Shown piece after piece: positions 11,249 to 14,785 of a stretch of DNA of 14,785 nt (its first letter is position 1; each line of letters opens with the position of its first letter). The notes under the pieces are model-generated. The model was not told the origin of the DNA. It worked only from the letters and a program-made list of their open reading frames with translations, and did no database searches. The position numbers and the translations under genes were made by a program. Source of the DNA: Pseudomonadota bacterium (GTDB taxonomy: Bacteria; Pseudomonadota; Alphaproteobacteria; Caulobacterales; Caulobacteraceae); NCBI GenBank assembly GCA_023428785.1, contig JAEYWU010000041.1, forward strand, positions 1 through 14,785, written 5' to 3'.

Positions 11249-11998
11249 ATGCTTTCACGGATCGCCGCCTTCCTGACCGAGATGGACGCCCGCCGCTGGC
11301 GCACGGCGCTGGTGACGGCGTTGCTGCTGGCGGCGACCGTCGGTCTGCTCATGCTGGGCAAGACCCAGATGGGCCAGCAGGCGGAGCACGACCTGGAAGC
11401 GTGGCTGCAGGGCTATTCCGGAAGCCCGTGGGCGTTTGCGGCGACCATCGTCCTGTTCGTGGCGGCGGCCTTCTTCGGCGTGCCTCAGTTCCTGCTGATC
11501 GCGGCTTGTGTGGTGGCGTTCGGGCCATCGCTGGGCTTCTTCTACAGCTGGGCCGCGACGGTGATCTCGGCTGGGGTGACCTACTGGCTGGGGCGGGGGC
11601 CGACGGCACGGCTGCTGGACCGGATGGGCAGCCGCAGCTTCGAGCGGCTGAAGCGCTTCATCGGCCGCAACGCCTTCTACGCCAGCTTCATCATCCGCAA
11701 TGTGCCCTCGGCGCCCTTCATCGTCGTCAACATGGCGTTTGGCGCGACGCGCGCGAGCTTCCTCGCCTTCGTGGCCGGGTGTGCGCTGGGCGTGCTGCCC
11801 AAGACGGCGCTGGTGGCGTTCTTTGGGGGGGCGGTGTTCTCGGCCGTCAGCGGGGACGGGGTGTGGCACTCGCTATTGCTGGCCGGGGCGGCCGCGGCCT
11901 GGCTGGTCCTGATGCTGGGTGTGCGGGAATGGATCCGCCGGCGGCGCGCGGGCCGCGAAGTCGAAACCGGGCTGGAAGTCGACGACGACACGGACTGA
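11249..11998 (+). CDS. TVP38/TMEM64-family (VTT domain) inner-membrane protein
   Basis: The 249-residue protein (252 if the GTG at 11240 is used) has hydrophobic segments near residues 19-36, 61-100, 100-115, 143-190 and 206-225. The central signature of the VTT family is visible: RNVPSAPFIVVNMAFGATR at 150-168, with the conserved Arg150, Pro153, Asn161 and Gly165, followed by GCALGVLPKTALVAFFGG. FGVPQFLLIAACVVAFG earlier corresponds to the first re-entrant region. Bacterial relatives (TVP38 and DedA groups) are linked to lipid or small-molecule movement across the membrane, but the substrate of this branch is not settled. The C-terminus is basic, then acidic (DDDTD), and probably cytoplasmic. 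Neither start has a good ribosome binding site; GCAGG lies 4 bases before the GTG. It sits between the small exported protein gene and the hemerythrin-like gene. Confidence 0.88.
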   Translation: MLSRIAAFLTEMDARRWRTALVTALLLAATVGLLMLGKTQMGQQAEHDLEAWLQGYSGSPWAFAATIVLFVAAAFFGVPQFLLIAACVVAFGPSLGFFYSWAATVISAGVTYWLGRGPTARLLDRMGSRSFERLKRFIGRNAFYASFIIRNVPSAPFIVVNMAFGATRASFLAFVAGCALGVLPKTALVAFFGGAVFSAVSGDGVWHSLLLAGAAAAWLVLMLGVREWIRRRRAGREVETGLEVDDDTD

Positions 11999-12064
11999 CG
12001 CGATCTCGCGCCATCAGGGTGGTCTGAACGATGGCATCCTGTGATCGAAGCTGGAGCGGCTTTG

Positions 12065-12502
12065 ATGGACTTCAACCGCCTGAGACGCGAACACCGGGTG
12101 CTTCTGGACGGCGCGGCCGAGCTGGGGACGGTCTCGCGGTCGGTCCAGGGCCGGACGGACGCCGACCGGGCCGCGCAGACCATCGCCGGGCTCGACGAGC
12201 TGATCGTGGCGCATCTCAGGCATGAAGACAGGGATCTGTACGGACAACTCTCCGAGGGCGCCGACGCAGCGCTGCGGGCCGAAGCGGGCGACGCCTATGC
12301 CAACATGGGCGGTCTGGGCGGGGCCTGGGCGCAGTTCGCGGCCTACTGGACGCCAGAGGTGATCGCCGCACGTCCGGCCGCCTTCGACAAGGCGGCCGCA
12401 TCCCTGCTCAGCGCGCTCTTGATGCGGATTCGCTACGAGGAGGAAACCCTCTATCCGGCGGCCGAAAAGGTCATGATCGCCGATGGCGGCGCCGAACACT
12501 GA
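12065..12502 (+). CDS. Hemerythrin-like (HHE) helical protein with incomplete metal ligands
   Basis: The ATG at 12065, preceded by GGAG at 12053-12056, gives 145 residues; an in-frame GTG at 12041 is less likely. The protein is all-helical in appearance and follows the hemerythrin layout: REHRVLL (His10) in helix 1; LIVAHLRHEDRDLYGQL (His50, His53, Glu54) in helix 2; a third helix with GGLGGAWAQFAAYW; and RIRYEEETLYPAAEKV at 121-136 in helix 4. Only three histidines appear in the helical core, and helix 4 has Tyr-Glu-Glu where a classical diiron hemerythrin has His and Asp/Glu. A full oxygen-binding diiron site is therefore doubtful; a mononuclear site or loss of metal is possible. It is 209 bp upstream of mreB and 66 bp after the VTT gene. 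No function is assigned. Confidence 0.8.
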   Translation: MDFNRLRREHRVLLDGAAELGTVSRSVQGRTDADRAAQTIAGLDELIVAHLRHEDRDLYGQLSEGADAALRAEAGDAYANMGGLGGAWAQFAAYWTPEVIAARPAAFDKAAASLLSALLMRIRYEEETLYPAAEKVMIADGGAEH

Positions 12503-12711
12503 TCCCGGTCGCGAAGGTGTGACCGGAGGTCGCGAGAGTCGCTCGCACTAGGGGCTTGTAATCCGTTCATCATGCGGGCAAACGAGCCTCAGTCCGCTCA
12601 AAGCGAAGACGTCAGGCGACCTTGCGTGTGGGGACATGCTGGGTCTGGGCATCGCCAAGGCCGGCCTATTCCTGACGCCCAACTGACCCGAACGAACGGT
12701 ATCCGCGCTCC
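12503..12711 (+). promoter_or_regulatory. Leader and presumed promoter region of mreB
   Basis: This 209-base region must carry the mreBC promoter. Visible elements: CCGGTC at 12505-12510 can pair with GACCGG at 12521-12526 over a 10-base loop; GGTCGCGA occurs twice, at 12507-12514 and 12528-12535, exactly 21 bases apart; and GAGTC at 12536-12540 is a GANTC site of the CcrM methylase known in Caulobacterales. No clear -35/-10 pair stands out and no strong Shine-Dalgarno precedes the mreB ATG. A short frame starting at 12572 runs into mreB in another phase and has no support. Confidence 0.45.
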
Positions 12712-13755
<1,044 letters not shown>

Positions 13756-13802
13756 GGACTCATGTTAGGCGGGTGGCTTCACCCCCGTCCGGGAGTAACG
13801 CG

Positions 13803-14785
13803 GTGTCCCTTCGCGAGTCGCCGTTCGAAAATCTGAAAGTGCCGCTGAGCTGGTCAGCCGGGGCGACACTTGTCCTGGCGATGGCCGCTGCGATCTTCCT
13901 CATCCTGAGCGATCGCAGCGAGGCCAACCAGCGCGGTCATGAGGGCGTGCGCGCCGGTTTCGAGGCCGGCGCCGCGCCGGTCGGCGGGGTGTTCGCAGCC
14001 CCGGTCCGCTGGTTCGGGCATGTGACGGACTATATCGACGACTACTTCTTCGCTGTCGGTGAGAACCGGCGTCTGCGCGAGGAGTTGGCGGAGCTTCGCG
14101 CCGAGCGCGACGCGGTCGTGGCCCTGCGCAACCTGAACGCCCGCTATGAGGCGTTGCTGGGCATTCGCGTCGAGCCAGAGGTGCCGCTGATCACCGCCCG
14201 GTCGGTGTCGGAGGCTCGGGGCCCGTTCCGCCGTGCGCGCCTGATCGACGTGGGATCGAACCGGGGCGTCCAGATCGGCAATCCTGTCATCAACGAGCAC
14301 GGGCTGGTCGGCCGCATCACCGGCGTCTCGGGCTCGGTCAGTCGCGTGCTGCTGGTGACTGACGTCGCCAGCCAGGTTCCGGTGCTGATCGGCCGCACGG
14401 ATGCGCGCGCGATCATGCGCGGCGACGGTTCAGGCAATCCCAGGCTGGAGTTCGTACGCGGCGATGACGCCATCGAGGTGGGCGACCGCATCCTGTCGTC
14501 CGGCGATGGCGGACTGATCCCGCGCGGTCTGCCGATCGGTGTGGCCGCCCGGGGCATCGACGGAACCTGGCGGGTCAAGCTATTCTCGGATCGCGGCGCG
14601 ATCGATTTCGTGCGGGTGATGCTCTTCGACAGCTTCAACCAGTTGGCGGAAGGCTCCACCCTGGATTCACCACCGCTGGCCGGACTGGAGACGGCCCCAC
14701 CGCCTGCGCCCGATGTGGTCGCACGGATCGACGACGCGCAAGGCCGTCGGCGGGCCGAAGAGGAGCGCCAGGCCCAGGCCGAGCG
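13803..14785 (+). CDS. mreC: Rod-shape-determining protein MreC (3' end outside window)
   Basis: The frame opens with GTG at 13803, preceded by GGGAG at 13791-13795, and stays open to the window end, giving 327 residues without a stop. MreC is a bitopic inner-membrane protein whose periplasmic domain links MreB, MreD, RodA and PBP2 in the elongasome. A membrane segment lies at about 20-36 (GATLVLAMAAAIFLIL), a coiled coil at about 86-118 (GENRRLREELAELRAERDAV), then the two beta domains: RARLIDVGSNRGVQIGNPV at 144-162, GLVGRITGVSGSVSRVLLVTD at 167-187, and GDRILSSGDGGLIPRGLPIG at 227-246. After about residue 288 comes a Pro/Ala-rich, then charged Arg/Glu/Gln-rich tail, as in other alphaproteobacterial MreC proteins. 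The 47-base gap to mreB contains only a small 5-bp hairpin and no terminator. Confidence 0.96.
   Translation, partial: MSLRESPFENLKVPLSWSAGATLVLAMAAAIFLILSDRSEANQRGHEGVRAGFEAGAAPVGGVFAAPVRWFGHVTDYIDDYFFAVGENRRLREELAELRAERDAVVALRNLNARYEALLGIRVEPEVPLITARSVSEARGPFRRARLIDVGSNRGVQIGNPVINEHGLVGRITGVSGSVSRVLLVTDVASQVPVLIGRTDARAIMRGDGSGNPRLEFVRGDDAIEVGDRILSSGDGGLIPRGLPIGVAARGIDGTWRVKLFSDRGAIDFVRVMLFDSFNQLAEGSTLDSPPLAGLETAPPPAPDVVARIDDAQGRRRAEEERQAQAE

Noticed and set aside
13771..13784. GGGTG-GCTT-CACCC hairpin between mreB and mreC
   Set aside because: Only 5 bp with no T run; too weak for a terminator and easily expected by chance in GC-rich DNA.

Overview
The window is a stretch of high-GC bacterial chromosome. 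Core housekeeping genes point to an alphaproteobacterium of the Caulobacterales, with a Brevundimonas- or Caulobacter-like gene repertoire. The genus is an inference from protein resemblance; no database search was possible. There is no sign of a prophage, transposon, CRISPR array, rRNA or tRNA. The coding density is very high and neighbouring genes often touch or overlap.

Layout. 1-5435: the end of rpoB and the complete rpoC, the catalytic subunits of RNA polymerase, separated by a strong GC hairpin and closed by a textbook intrinsic terminator. 5518-6665: a divergent pair made of an unrecognised single-pass membrane protein (minus strand) and a small zinc-ribbon protein of the TFIIB type (plus strand). 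6662-8487: a second divergent pair, a TrmN6-type tRNA methyltransferase (minus) and a long-chain polyprenyl diphosphate synthase (plus). 8471-10720: a minus-strand pair, a class I aspartate aminotransferase followed at once by a WecA/MraY-type membrane sugar-phosphate transferase. 10810-12499: three plus-strand genes, namely a small exported protein with four cysteines, a TVP38/TMEM64 (VTT) membrane protein, and a hemerythrin-like helical protein with too few histidines. 12712 to the right edge: the cell-shape genes mreB (complete) and mreC (cut by the window end).

Functionally these are transcription, tRNA modification, isoprenoid (quinone side chain) synthesis, lipid-linked sugar transfer, amino-acid metabolism and the elongasome. 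The genes do not form one pathway. The more unusual points are structural: two pairs of convergent genes whose ends overlap (one pair shares a CTAG palindrome as both stop codons), an aminotransferase-to-transferase junction with only two sense codons between an in-frame stop and a GTG start, a GNRA-capped hairpin between rpoB and rpoC, and a perfect palindrome containing the Shine-Dalgarno site of the zinc-ribbon gene. I see no convincing new multi-gene system here; the best leads are the two unrecognised proteins and the degenerate hemerythrin.
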